In this document: positions 14,487-20,828 of the stretch, one piece after another | Layout of the letters: every line of letters starts with the position of its first letter | Numbering within the stretch: the stretch's first letter is position 1 | From: CAZXWK01 sp964644675 | GTDB taxonomy: Bacteria; Actinomycetota; Coriobacteriia; Anaerosomatales; JAAXUF01 | Assembly (NCBI GenBank): GCA_964644675.1 | Contig: CAZXWK010000037.1 | Location: 1 to 20,828 of the forward strand | DNA length: 20,828 bases | Reading direction: 5' to 3' | Notes under the pieces: generated by a model | What the model was told of the DNA's origin: nothing | What the model saw: only the letters and a program-made list of their open reading frames with translations | Database searches by the model: none | Position numbers and translations under genes: made by a program

Positions 14487-15023
14487 ATGGGATTGAGGGA
14501 CAGGGTCGGTGGCGGTGGGCTTCTCGGCGGCGGTGGCGGCGGAATGGTCCGCTACCAGATGCGCGAGAAGATGTTCTCGATCGGCGACGACGCTTGGATC
14601 GAGGACGAGCAGGGGAACCGCGCATTCAAGGCGGACGGCAAGGCCCTGCGCATGCGCAGCACCTTCGTGCTCGAGGATGCAAGCGGCAACGAGGTCGCGT
14701 CGATCCAAGAGAAGATGCTGCGGGTGAAGGACACGATGGAGATCGAGCGCGGTGGCCAGCACCTCGCGACCATCAAGAAGGCGCTCGTCTCACCGCTTCG
14801 CGACCGCTTCGACGTCAGCATCGAAGGCGGCGGGGACTGGGACGTGCAGGGCAACATCGTGGACCACGAGTACGAGATCTCGAACGGCCGGGACAAGGTC
14901 GCGGAGGTCTCCAAGAAGTGGTTCCGCGTGCGCGATACGTACGGAATCGAGGTGCAGCCCGGCCAGGACGTAGCTCTCGTCCTCGCGGTCGCGGTCGCGC
15001 TCGATGAGATGCGACGAGACTAG
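14487..15023 (+). CDS. LURP-one-related (LOR) family protein, tubby/scramblase-like fold
   Basis: This 178-residue protein matches the LURP-one-related family, which shares its barrel-plus-helix fold with tubby and phospholipid scramblases. After a Gly-rich N-terminus (8-19), family segments appear in order: YQMREKMFSIGDDAWIEDEQ (23-42), FKADGKALRMRST (47-59), a charged middle segment, GNIVDHEYEI, and near the end VSKKWFRVRDTYGIEV. The last hydrophobic stretch is the central helix of the fold. Bacterial members have no settled function; membrane-lipid binding is inferred from fold relatives. The ATG at 14487 follows a G-rich SD site (14472-14480). The cardiolipin synthase gene begins 21 bp after its stop, so cotranscription is likely, and the pairing hints at a role with anionic phospholipid. 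Confidence 0.88.
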   Translation: MGLRDRVGGGGLLGGGGGGMVRYQMREKMFSIGDDAWIEDEQGNRAFKADGKALRMRSTFVLEDASGNEVASIQEKMLRVKDTMEIERGGQHLATIKKALVSPLRDRFDVSIEGGGDWDVQGNIVDHEYEISNGRDKVAEVSKKWFRVRDTYGIEVQPGQDVALVLAVAVALDEMRRD

Positions 15024-15044
15024 GGCCAAGGGGGATTCGCACAC

Positions 15045-16490
15045 ATGTCACTCTACCTGCTGGGATGGTTCGGACCGATCGCGCTGATCGTCTACTGGAT
15101 CGCTGTCTTCATCTTCATCGTCATGGACAACAAGGAGCCGGAGCAGTCGCTCGCGTGGCTCGTGCTGCTCTTCATGCTGCCGTTCCTGGGCGGCGTCCTG
15201 TACTTCCTCTTCGGCCGTGACTGGCGCGCACCGGTGAACTCGAAGTGGCACCAGGGCCAGGAGTACATCGTGCCGGCGATGACGCCGTACTACGACGCGT
15301 ACGCGCCGCTGGGCGACAAGCTCGTAGAGAAGACGCGCGGCACCGTCATCCCTGAGGTCGTCTCGGCGATCGCCAAGCAGAACGATGCGAAGCCGCTCCC
15401 CGTTTCGAGCTACAAGCTCTACCCGCATGGGTCGCTGTTCTTCCCGGCGATGCTCGAGGACATGCGCAACGCCAAGCGCTTCATCCACCACCTGTACTTC
15501 ATCTGGGAGCAGGACGAGCTCACCGCCGAGATGACCAAGATCATGCTCGAGAAGCTCAAGGAAGGCGTCGAGGTCCGCATCATCTACGACTGGCTCGGCT
15601 CGAGCACCTACAAGAAGGACGAGCTCAAGCAGCTCGAGGCCGCGGGCGCGGGCGTCTACGCCGACTTCAAGCGCCTCAACTCGGTGAACTACCGCAACCA
15701 CCGCAAGATCACCGTCATCGACTCCGAGATCGGCTACACGGGCGGCTTCAACGTGGGCCAGGAGTACATCGACGGCGGCAAGGCGTACCCGGCGTGGCGC
15801 GACACCGGCGTCCGGTTCACCGGGCCGGCCGTCGCCGAGCTGCAGAAGTGGTTCTCGGCAAGGTGGCTCGCGAACACCAAGGAAGACCTCATGACCGAGA
15901 AGTACCTGCCGATCATCGACACCTCGCTGCTGCAGGGCGACCCGATGATGCTGCAGGTCGTGGCGCAAAGCAACGACGACCCGTGGTGGTCGTCGAGGCG
16001 CGCGCACCAGGTCGCGATCGGGCGCGCGCAGAAGACGCTGCGCATCAGCTCACCGTATTACGTGCCGAGCGTCTCGCTCTACGACTCGATGGTGAACGCG
16101 GCGCTCGCCGGCGTGGACGTGCAGTTCATCATGACCGGCTGGCCGGATCACAAGAGTGCGTGGAACGCGGCGAAGTCGTACTTCGAGCCGCTGCTGCGCG
16201 CAGGGTGCCGCATCTTCATGTACGAGAAGGGCTTCTTCCACGCCAAGACGATCGCGGTGGACTCGGAGGCCTGCGCCATCGGCACGATGAACCTCGACCG
16301 GCGCTCGCTCTTCCTGCAGAACGAGATGATGACGTGGGTCTACGATGCGGACGCGACCATCGAGCTCGAGCGCGTCTTCGAAGAGGACAAGAAGGACTGC
16401 CGGGAGATCACGCTCGAAGAGGTCCAGGCGTACACGTTCGGCGAGCGCCTGAACCAGCGCACCAACCGCCTCATGGCGGACGTTCTGTAG
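15045..16490 (+). CDS. cls: Cardiolipin synthase (phospholipase D type)
   Basis: This 481-residue membrane enzyme makes cardiolipin from phosphatidylglycerol. Two N-terminal helices (about 4-27 and 36-56) anchor it. Both phospholipase D HKD motifs are intact: H219-x-K221-x4-D226 followed by GGFN, and H399-x-K401-x4-D406 followed by GTMN. Length and order fit the ClsA type. The ATG at 15045 has AAGGGGGA nine bases upstream. It sits between the LURP-one gene (21 bp gap) and a three-helix membrane protein gene (35 bp gap), then a multi-PASTA gene, so it appears to belong to one envelope operon. I see nothing unusual in the catalytic residues. Confidence 0.96.
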   Translation: MSLYLLGWFGPIALIVYWIAVFIFIVMDNKEPEQSLAWLVLLFMLPFLGGVLYFLFGRDWRAPVNSKWHQGQEYIVPAMTPYYDAYAPLGDKLVEKTRGTVIPEVVSAIAKQNDAKPLPVSSYKLYPHGSLFFPAMLEDMRNAKRFIHHLYFIWEQDELTAEMTKIMLEKLKEGVEVRIIYDWLGSSTYKKDELKQLEAAGAGVYADFKRLNSVNYRNHRKITVIDSEIGYTGGFNVGQEYIDGGKAYPAWRDTGVRFTGPAVAELQKWFSARWLANTKEDLMTEKYLPIIDTSLLQGDPMMLQVVAQSNDDPWWSSRRAHQVAIGRAQKTLRISSPYYVPSVSLYDSMVNAALAGVDVQFIMTGWPDHKSAWNAAKSYFEPLLRAGCRIFMYEKGFFHAKTIAVDSEACAIGTMNLDRRSLFLQNEMMTWVYDADATIELERVFEEDKKDCREITLEEVQAYTFGERLNQRTNRLMADVL

Positions 16491-16525
16491 TGCTCGGCCT
16501 GGCCGAGACGACCGAGGAGTAGACG

Positions 16526-16804
16526 ATGGGTTGCTGTCTGTTCGCTGTCATGCTGGCGGGTGCGCCGCGCCTGGCGTTCATCATCTGGTGGATCTTCCAG
16601 CCGTACCGGATGTCGGCCACGTTCCCCAACTTCATATGGGCGCTTCTGGGGGTCCTGTTCATCCCCTGGACGACCATCATGTACGTGATCGTCTTCCCGA
16701 ACGGCATCAACGGCTTCGATTGGCTGTGGCTGGCGCTCGCGCTCTTCATCGACATCGGCACGTACGTCGGCAACGGTCGCGCTCGGCAGATGCAGCAGAG
16801 CTAG
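16526..16804 (+). CDS. Small three-helix membrane protein, function unknown
   Basis: This 92-residue hydrophobic protein has probable helices at about 5-27, 38-57 and 64-82. A conserved-looking loop FPNGINGFDWLW (57-68) separates helices 2 and 3, and the tail is short and basic. I recall similar unnamed proteins in actinobacteria but can give no function. The ATG at 16526 has GAGGAG six bases upstream. It lies 35 bp after cardiolipin synthase and 39 bp before a six-PASTA gene, which suggests an envelope role by association only. Confidence 0.82.
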   Translation: MGCCLFAVMLAGAPRLAFIIWWIFQPYRMSATFPNFIWALLGVLFIPWTTIMYVIVFPNGINGFDWLWLALALFIDIGTYVGNGRARQMQQS

Positions 16805-16843
16805 GGACCGTCACGCCGAGCCGCTGACCCGAAGGGAGCAGAC

Positions 16844-18274
16844 GTGACGAACGACACGCCGGGAACCGGCGAGAGCCCGTCCCAGACCACTCGGATGCCC
16901 GTCGCCGGCCCGCCGATCGACGCCGGTTCGCGCGTCGTCGTGCGCGTCTCGCGAGGCCCGTCACCGGCTGCGCAATCGGCCTATGTGAACGTGCCCGTGC
17001 TCGTCGGCACGGCGCAGGGCGATGCGCTCGGGGCGCTCCAGGAGGTCGGGCTGTCCGCCGAGGTGTTCGACGGGACCAGCGGCACGGTTCCGCGCGGACA
17101 CGTGTTGGGACAGCTACCGCGCGGCGGTGACCGCGTGGAGGCGGGCACCGAGGCGGTACTGCGGGTGTCCCGCGGACCGGCGGCGAATCCCACCGCGCAG
17201 GTCGCGCTGCCCAACGTCGTGGGAATGACCGAGGCGCAGGCGACCGACGCGCTGGGCCGCGCGGGCCTGACGCCGCACGTGCTCGAGGCCTTCAGCCCCA
17301 ACGTGCCCGCGGGCACCGTCATCGATCAGTTGCCGAGCCCCGCGTCGCTCTCCGAGGCTCCGCCCAAGAAGAACTCGCTCCTGTGGCTGTGGATCGTGCT
17401 CGCGGTGGTGGCGATCGGGGTGCTCGGCTTCCTGGGCTACCGGATGCTGAACCGCACCGCGCTCGTCCCGAGCGTCGTTGGCATGTCCCAAGCTGACGCC
17501 GAGGCGGCGATCACGGCCGCCGGATTCACGGTGGGCGCGGTCACCACCACGCAGACCGCTAGTGCCGCCGACGTCGGCAAGGTCATGGCGCAGGACCCGG
17601 CGCCCAATGCCGAGGCGAAGCCGAGGAGCGCGATCGCCATCGTGGTCTCCGGAGGGCAGAAGCTGGTCGAGGTGCCTGACGTCGCCGGCAAGACCGAGTC
17701 CGACGCGCAGTCCGCGCTCAAGGACGCCGGTCTCGTCGCGCAGACCACGACCGCCAGCAGCAAGGACGTCGCGGAGGGCACGGTCATCTCGCAAGCGCCC
17801 GCCGCTGGGCAGCAGGTGCCCGAGGGCACGAGCATAGGGATCACCGTCTCGTCCGGGCCGGCAAATGCCACGGTTCCCGACGTCACGGGCGAGACCGAGT
17901 CCGACGCGCAGGCCACTCTCAAGGATGCCGGCCTCAAGTCGCAGGTCGTCAGCAACTACAGCGACGCGACCAAGGGTGAGGTCTACCAGCAGGTGCCGGC
18001 TGCGGGCACCGTCGTAGCGCCCGGCACGGTCGTCACGATTCACGTGTCGAACGGGCCGGCGCCTGCACCCGCGACCGTCACGGTCCCCGGTGTCGTCGGC
18101 CAGACACAGAGCTCTGCCACGAGCGAGCTGCAGGGCCTCGGCTTCAAGGTGACGGCGAGCCAGGTGGCGACGACGGGTGTGAGCGGTCAGGTCGTGGCGC
18201 AGATCCCGGCGGCCAACACCAAGGCGCCACAGGGGTCGACGGTGTCGATCGTCGTGACGACCACGTCGCCGTAG
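16844..18274 (+). CDS. Membrane protein with PASTA domains on both sides of one helix (2 + 4)
   Basis: This 476-residue protein begins at GTG 16844, with AAGGGAG five bases upstream. Layout: disordered start; a stray PASTA last strand (29-39, GSRVVVRVSRGP); PASTA A (about 47-111); PASTA B (119-170, lacking the last strand); transmembrane helix (178-200); then PASTA C (206-269), D (274-338), E (342-404) and F (411-473). The Lys pair just before the helix supports an inside N-terminus, which places A and B in the cytoplasm and C-F outside. No kinase domain is present. It is a clear paralog of the protein at 18909-20597, domain for domain. PASTA domains are known as extracellular peptidoglycan-fragment binders; a cytoplasmic pair is atypical, and its ligand or partner is unknown. 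It appears to end the run of closely spaced genes from 14487. Confidence 0.9.
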   Translation: MTNDTPGTGESPSQTTRMPVAGPPIDAGSRVVVRVSRGPSPAAQSAYVNVPVLVGTAQGDALGALQEVGLSAEVFDGTSGTVPRGHVLGQLPRGGDRVEAGTEAVLRVSRGPAANPTAQVALPNVVGMTEAQATDALGRAGLTPHVLEAFSPNVPAGTVIDQLPSPASLSEAPPKKNSLLWLWIVLAVVAIGVLGFLGYRMLNRTALVPSVVGMSQADAEAAITAAGFTVGAVTTTQTASAADVGKVMAQDPAPNAEAKPRSAIAIVVSGGQKLVEVPDVAGKTESDAQSALKDAGLVAQTTTASSKDVAEGTVISQAPAAGQQVPEGTSIGITVSSGPANATVPDVTGETESDAQATLKDAGLKSQVVSNYSDATKGEVYQQVPAAGTVVAPGTVVTIHVSNGPAPAPATVTVPGVVGQTQSSATSELQGLGFKVTASQVATTGVSGQVVAQIPAANTKAPQGSTVSIVVTTTSP

Positions 18275-18303
18275 CGCGCAGAGGGAGCTTAGTTCCCGTA
18301 TCA

Positions 18304-18344
18304 AGGAGCCGGTGGGAGCAGGTGCAGCCCGCCGGCTCTTCTTG
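18304..18344 (+). terminator. Rho-independent terminator of the six-PASTA operon
   Basis: An 11-bp stem GAGCCGGTGGG / CCCGCCGGCTC (18306-18316 with 18328-18338, one G-U pair) closes an 11-nt loop and is followed by TTCTTG. It sits 30 bases after the PASTA stop codon at 18274. Confidence 0.85.
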
Positions 18345-18460
18345 TCGCGGCGGCCCGGTTCGCTGCCCCCGGGAGCGTCACGGATACTCCACATACTCTG
18401 CACGCCGCACCCACCAGGGGTGGCACGGGGCTCTCTATAGAGGAGCAGGTTCGCAGAACA

Positions 18461-18492
18461 CGCGCGCCGTCCGGGCAAGCCCGCGGCGCGCG
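18461..18492 (+). promoter_or_regulatory. Large leader hairpin before the small membrane protein gene
   Basis: CGCGCGCCG (18461-18469) pairs perfectly with CGGCGCGCG (18484-18492). Inside, CGGG (18472-18475) pairs with CCCG (18480-18483) around a CAAG loop, leaving a 2-nt bulge. It ends nine bases before the GGAGGT ribosome site of the gene at 18512. A palindrome CTCTATAGAG lies upstream at 18433-18442. The remainder of the gap 18345-18511 shows no gene. Confidence 0.5.
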
Positions 18493-18511
18493 AGAGTATT
18501 CGGAGGTAGCG

Positions 18512-18766
18512 ATGGACAGCAACAAGCAGGTCGCACTGGGCGCGCTCGGCGGATTCTTCGCGGGCGTGTTCGCGACGGCACTCCTGGTCGGGACGATCGC
18601 GCTGGCCGGAGCGGCTTTCCACGCCGCCCCGCGTGGCTTCGGCCCGACCGGGTTCCACGGCTCGATGATGAGCCGCCAGTATCAGGGGGGACCCGGCTAC
18701 GGCTACGGCGACCCAGACGCCGCCGCGCAGCGCGGCACCTACGGGTGTCCCCGCGGCGGATGGTAG
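18512..18766 (+). CDS. Small single-helix membrane protein with Gly/Tyr/Pro-rich tail, function unknown
   Basis: This 84-residue protein has the best ribosome site in the region, GGAGGT at 18502-18507. One hydrophobic helix spans about residues 8-35 (LGALGGFFAGVFATALLVGT) and could be a membrane anchor or an uncleaved signal. The remaining ~48 residues are low complexity: Gly, Phe, Tyr, Pro and Ser, with GYGYGDPDA and a final YGCPRGGW. It lies between the two six-PASTA paralogs, with its own leader hairpin and its own terminator, so it is probably a separate transcript. I do not recognise a family. An envelope role is inferred from position and anchor only. Confidence 0.8.
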   Translation: MDSNKQVALGALGGFFAGVFATALLVGTIALAGAAFHAAPRGFGPTGFHGSMMSRQYQGGPGYGYGDPDAAAQRGTYGCPRGGW

Positions 18767-18773
18767 GAGCGAC

Positions 18774-18801
18774 CGAAGGCCCGCCGGAAGGCGGGCCTTC
18801 G
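18774..18801 (+). terminator. Strong hairpin terminator after the small membrane protein gene
   Basis: CGAAGGCCCGCC (18774-18785) pairs perfectly over 12 bp with GGCGGGCCTTCG (18790-18801) around a GGAA tetraloop. It begins eight bases after the stop codon. Confidence 0.88.
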
Positions 18802-18908
18802 TGGTTCTCGGCGGGGGCCGGGTACGGTAGTGTTGCAGCGGGTGAGGGGAAGAATCGCGACAGTGACGGCCCGAGCCGGGGACCGCGCAGGGGAGAGGAG
18901 TGCCAGAC

Positions 18909-20597
18909 ATGACGGACGAGTTCACGCCCGATCATGAGTCGACGCCCCAGGAGGGCGACGCCGCCGAGTTCGGAGCGGGGGCGCCTGACGAGCCCGTCCA
19001 GTGGACGCCCGACGAGCAGCCGACCACGGTTCTCGACTCCACGCCTGCCGCGCNNNNNNNNNNNNNNNNNNNNNNNNNNNNNNNNNNNNNNNNNNNNNNN
19101 NNNNNNNNNNNNNNNNNNNNNNNNNNNNNNNNNNNNNNNNNNNNNNNNNNNNNGCCGCAGCCCACCGAGGTCATGCCCGCGGTGCCGGTGACCGCCCCCA
19201 GCGGCGCCGTGCTCGAGGTCCCGACCGTGCCCTCAGGGTCCCGCGTCATCGTCGTGCTCTCCCGCGGCCCCGCGCCGTCGGTCCCGCCCGCGGTCGTGAT
19301 CGCGCCGAGCGTCATGGGCCTGTCGCAGGGCGAGGCGCTCGGCAAGCTTCAGGAGACGGGGCTCTCGGCCCAGGTCTTCAACGACTACCACGACACGCTG
19401 CCGCGCGGGCAGGTCATGGGCCAGCTGCCGCACCCCAACATGAGCGTTCCGATGGGAAGCGAGGCGGTGCTCCTGGTCTCGAGCGGCCCGGCCGCCGCGC
19501 CGACCGCCCCGGTCATGCTGCCCAACGTCGTCGGCCTTCACGAATCCGACGCGATCTCCAAGCTCCAGGCCTCGGGCCTTTCGCCGCAGATCGTGCGCGA
19601 GTACAGCCCGACCGTCCCGCTCGGCGTCGTCCTCGACCAGCTTCCCAGCTCGACGTCGCTCGCCGAGATGCCCAAGAAGAAGCGCTCGCTGCTCTGGCTG
19701 TGGATCCTGCTCGTGGTGCTGGTGCTCGCCGCGCTCGGCGCCGCCGGCTACCTCTGGTACAACCGGACGGGCACCGTGCCCAACGTCGTCGGCCTGTCGC
19801 AGGCCGACGCGACCAACGCGATCACCTCCGCCGGGTTCAAGCTGGGAGCGGTCGGCACGACGCAGACCATCAGCGCCGCGGAGGTCGGCAAGGTCGTCAC
19901 GCAGACGCCCGCGCCCAACGGCGACGTGCGGCTGAACACGCCCATCGACGTCGTCGTGTCCGGCGGCCAGAAGCTCATCGACGTCCCCAACGTGGTCGGC
20001 AAGACCCAGGCCGAGGCCGAGCAGGCGCTCAAGGACGCCGGCTTCACCTCGCAGGTCTCGTTGGCGTACAGCAACGACGTGGCGAAGGGGAGCGTCATCT
20101 CGCAGGCCCCCGCCGCCGGACAGAAGGTCCCCGCCGAGACCAGCATCGGGCTCACGGTCTCCCAAGGCGTCCAGAACGTGACGGTTCCCGGCGTCACGGG
20201 ACAGACCAAGAGCGAGGCCGAGGGCACGCTGAAGGCAGCGGGTCTGGGAGTCCAGTCGGTGGACAACCCCAGCAGCACCGTGCCCAAGGGGCAGGTCGTG
20301 ATCCAGTATCCGGTGTCGGGCACCTCGGTGGTGCCGGGCACGATCGTCGGCATCGTCGTCTCGACCGGGCCCAAGTCATCGAGCGTGACCTCGGTGACGG
20401 TCCCGGCGGTGGTGGGCAAGACGACGAGCGAAGCGCAGACGGCCATCAAGAACGTCGGGCTCGCCTCCGTCACGATCCAGTTCGCAGGCACCAGCGCTCC
20501 CGCCGGCGAGGTCATCGGACAGATCCCGAGCTCCGGGGCGATCGTCCCCAAGGGCTCCTCGGTCATGATCTTCGTGGCGGCGACCGCCAAGAAGTAG
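18909..20597 (+). CDS. Second two-sided PASTA membrane protein (2 + 4), interrupted by an assembly gap
   Basis: This is the paralog of the protein at 16844-18274. ATG 18909 is preferred because GGAGAGGAG ends eight bases upstream and MTDE matches the paralog's MTND start; a GTG at 18900 would overlap that site. Layout (numbering counts the Ns): acidic Pro-rich segment 1-48; unknown residues in the gap; stray PASTA strand (109-121); PASTA A (130-193); PASTA B (203-252, last strand missing); transmembrane helix (260-283) preceded by KKKR; PASTA C (288-351), D (356-419), E (424-487) and F (496-557). The true length is uncertain because the Ns are probably a placeholder, and in-frame continuity across them is unproven. 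There is no kinase domain. A terminator follows at 20619. Confidence 0.87.
   Translation: MTDEFTPDHESTPQEGDAAEFGAGAPDEPVQWTPDEQPTTVLDSTPAAXXXXXXXXXXXXXXXXXXXXXXXXXXXXXXXXXXPQPTEVMPAVPVTAPSGAVLEVPTVPSGSRVIVVLSRGPAPSVPPAVVIAPSVMGLSQGEALGKLQETGLSAQVFNDYHDTLPRGQVMGQLPHPNMSVPMGSEAVLLVSSGPAAAPTAPVMLPNVVGLHESDAISKLQASGLSPQIVREYSPTVPLGVVLDQLPSSTSLAEMPKKKRSLLWLWILLVVLVLAALGAAGYLWYNRTGTVPNVVGLSQADATNAITSAGFKLGAVGTTQTISAAEVGKVVTQTPAPNGDVRLNTPIDVVVSGGQKLIDVPNVVGKTQAEAEQALKDAGFTSQVSLAYSNDVAKGSVISQAPAAGQKVPAETSIGLTVSQGVQNVTVPGVTGQTKSEAEGTLKAAGLGVQSVDNPSSTVPKGQVVIQYPVSGTSVVPGTIVGIVVSTGPKSSSVTSVTVPAVVGKTTSEAQTAIKNVGLASVTIQFAGTSAPAGEVIGQIPSSGAIVPKGSSVMIFVAATAKK
19054..19153. other. Assembly gap of 100 Ns inside the PASTA gene
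   Basis: Exactly 100 Ns replace sequence in the cytoplasmic N-terminal part of the gene. This is the conventional placeholder for a scaffold gap of unknown size. Flanking sequence is coding on both sides, but the real missing length could be shorter, longer or hold extra repeats. Confidence 0.97.
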
Positions 20598-20618
20598 CCC
20601 GCCGAGAACGTCGCATCG

Positions 20619-20648
20619 CGAGGCGCGGTCCGACTGGGCCGCGCCTCG
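20619..20648 (+). terminator. Hairpin terminator after the second six-PASTA gene
   Basis: CGAGGCGCGGTCC (20619-20631) pairs with GGGCCGCGCCTCG (20636-20648) over 13 bp with one G-U pair and a 4-nt loop. It lies 21 bases after the stop codon and before the tRNA promoter. There is no T-run. Confidence 0.85.
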
Positions 20649-20703
20649 TCGCGTGTGCGGACACGGGCTCCCGTGCGGGTGTTCGCGGGGACGCTCGTGC
20701 GGG

Positions 20704-20732
20704 TTGACCCTGCAGGGGGTCGCGGGTATCCT
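20704..20732 (+). promoter_or_regulatory. Sigma-70-type promoter of tRNA-Phe
   Basis: TTGACC (20704-20709) and TATCCT (20727-20732) are separated by an optimal 17 bases, placing the transcription start about 10 bases before the tRNA. This is the clearest promoter in the window. Confidence 0.75.
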
Positions 20733-20749
20733 CACTAGGCACTCAGTGC

Positions 20750-20825
20750 GGCCAGGTAGCTCAGTTGGTAGAGCAGGGGACTGAAAATCCCCGTGTCGGC
20801 GGTTCAAGTCCGTCTCTGGCCACCA
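20750..20825 (+). tRNA. tRNA-Phe, anticodon GAA
   Basis: This is a complete 76-nt cloverleaf. The acceptor arm pairs GGCCAGG with TCTGGCC (one G-U). The D arm is GCTC/GAGC. The anticodon arm is GGGGA/TCCCC with loop CTGAAAA, giving anticodon GAA at 20783-20785. The T arm is GGCGG/CCGTC with loop TTCAAGT. The discriminator is A, and CCA is encoded in the DNA. Confidence 0.98.
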
Positions 20826-20828
20826 TAG

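Noticed and set aside
18900..18908. GTG start three codons upstream for the second six-PASTA protein
   Set aside because: It overlaps the best ribosome site, and the ATG at 18909 matches the paralog's N-terminus.
13149..20597. PknB-type Ser/Thr kinase as explanation for the PASTA domains
   Set aside because: None of the three PASTA proteins has a kinase domain; the regions before the helices hold only short disordered stretches or more PASTA units.
16844..20597. CRISPR or mobile-element repeats
   Set aside because: The repeats are diverged PASTA-coding units of about 65 codons in one frame, not short identical repeats with spacers. No transposase or terminal inverted repeat is seen.

Overview
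The window is a high-GC stretch with short intergenic gaps, GNN/NNC-rich codons and clear Shine-Dalgarno (SD) sites. This gene content (anaerobic sulfatase maturase, multi-PASTA membrane proteins, cardiolipin synthase, DUF1269 and LURP-one proteins) fits an Actinomycetota genome. An anaerobic or subsurface Coriobacteriia-like lineage is my best guess, but that is inference from gene content only. A run of exactly 100 Ns shows that this is a scaffolded draft or metagenome assembly. No insertion sequence, phage gene, CRISPR array or rRNA was seen, and no gene-free stretch exceeds 300 bases.

Left part (1-9910), enzymes and transporters. A truncated Cys-type sulfatase (minus) diverges from a radical-SAM sulfatase maturase (anSME) that ends in a SEC-C zinc motif. 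A minus-strand series follows: CPA2 antiporter, chagasin-type inhibitor lipoprotein, DHA2 MFS exporter. A TetR regulator diverges from the antiporter. Next come a small glycine-zipper protein, a SulP anion transporter with a STAS domain, a voltage-gated-type K+ channel and, divergent from the channel, a ZIP-like metal transporter.

Middle (9911-13148). A strong hairpin separates the ZIP gene from a convergent 971-residue protein that joins an N-terminal DUF1269 glycine-zipper domain to a full-length arylsulfatase with a C-S-P-T-R formylglycine site. Two Cys-type sulfatases, an anSME and a SulP transporter in 13 kb suggest sulfate-ester hydrolysis matured by the oxygen-independent route.

Right part (13149-20825), envelope region. 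All genes are on the plus strand: a membrane-anchored protein with four PASTA domains; a LURP-one/scramblase-fold protein; cardiolipin synthase; a three-helix membrane protein; a six-PASTA protein; a small Gly/Tyr-rich membrane protein; and a second six-PASTA protein, a paralog of the first, interrupted by the assembly gap. Neither six-PASTA protein has a kinase domain. In both, two PASTA units lie before and four after a single transmembrane helix, so some units should be cytoplasmic, which is unusual. The window ends with a promoter and tRNA-Phe(GAA).

The strongest candidates for something undescribed are the two-sided PASTA proteins with their lipid-enzyme neighbours, and the DUF1269-sulfatase fusion.
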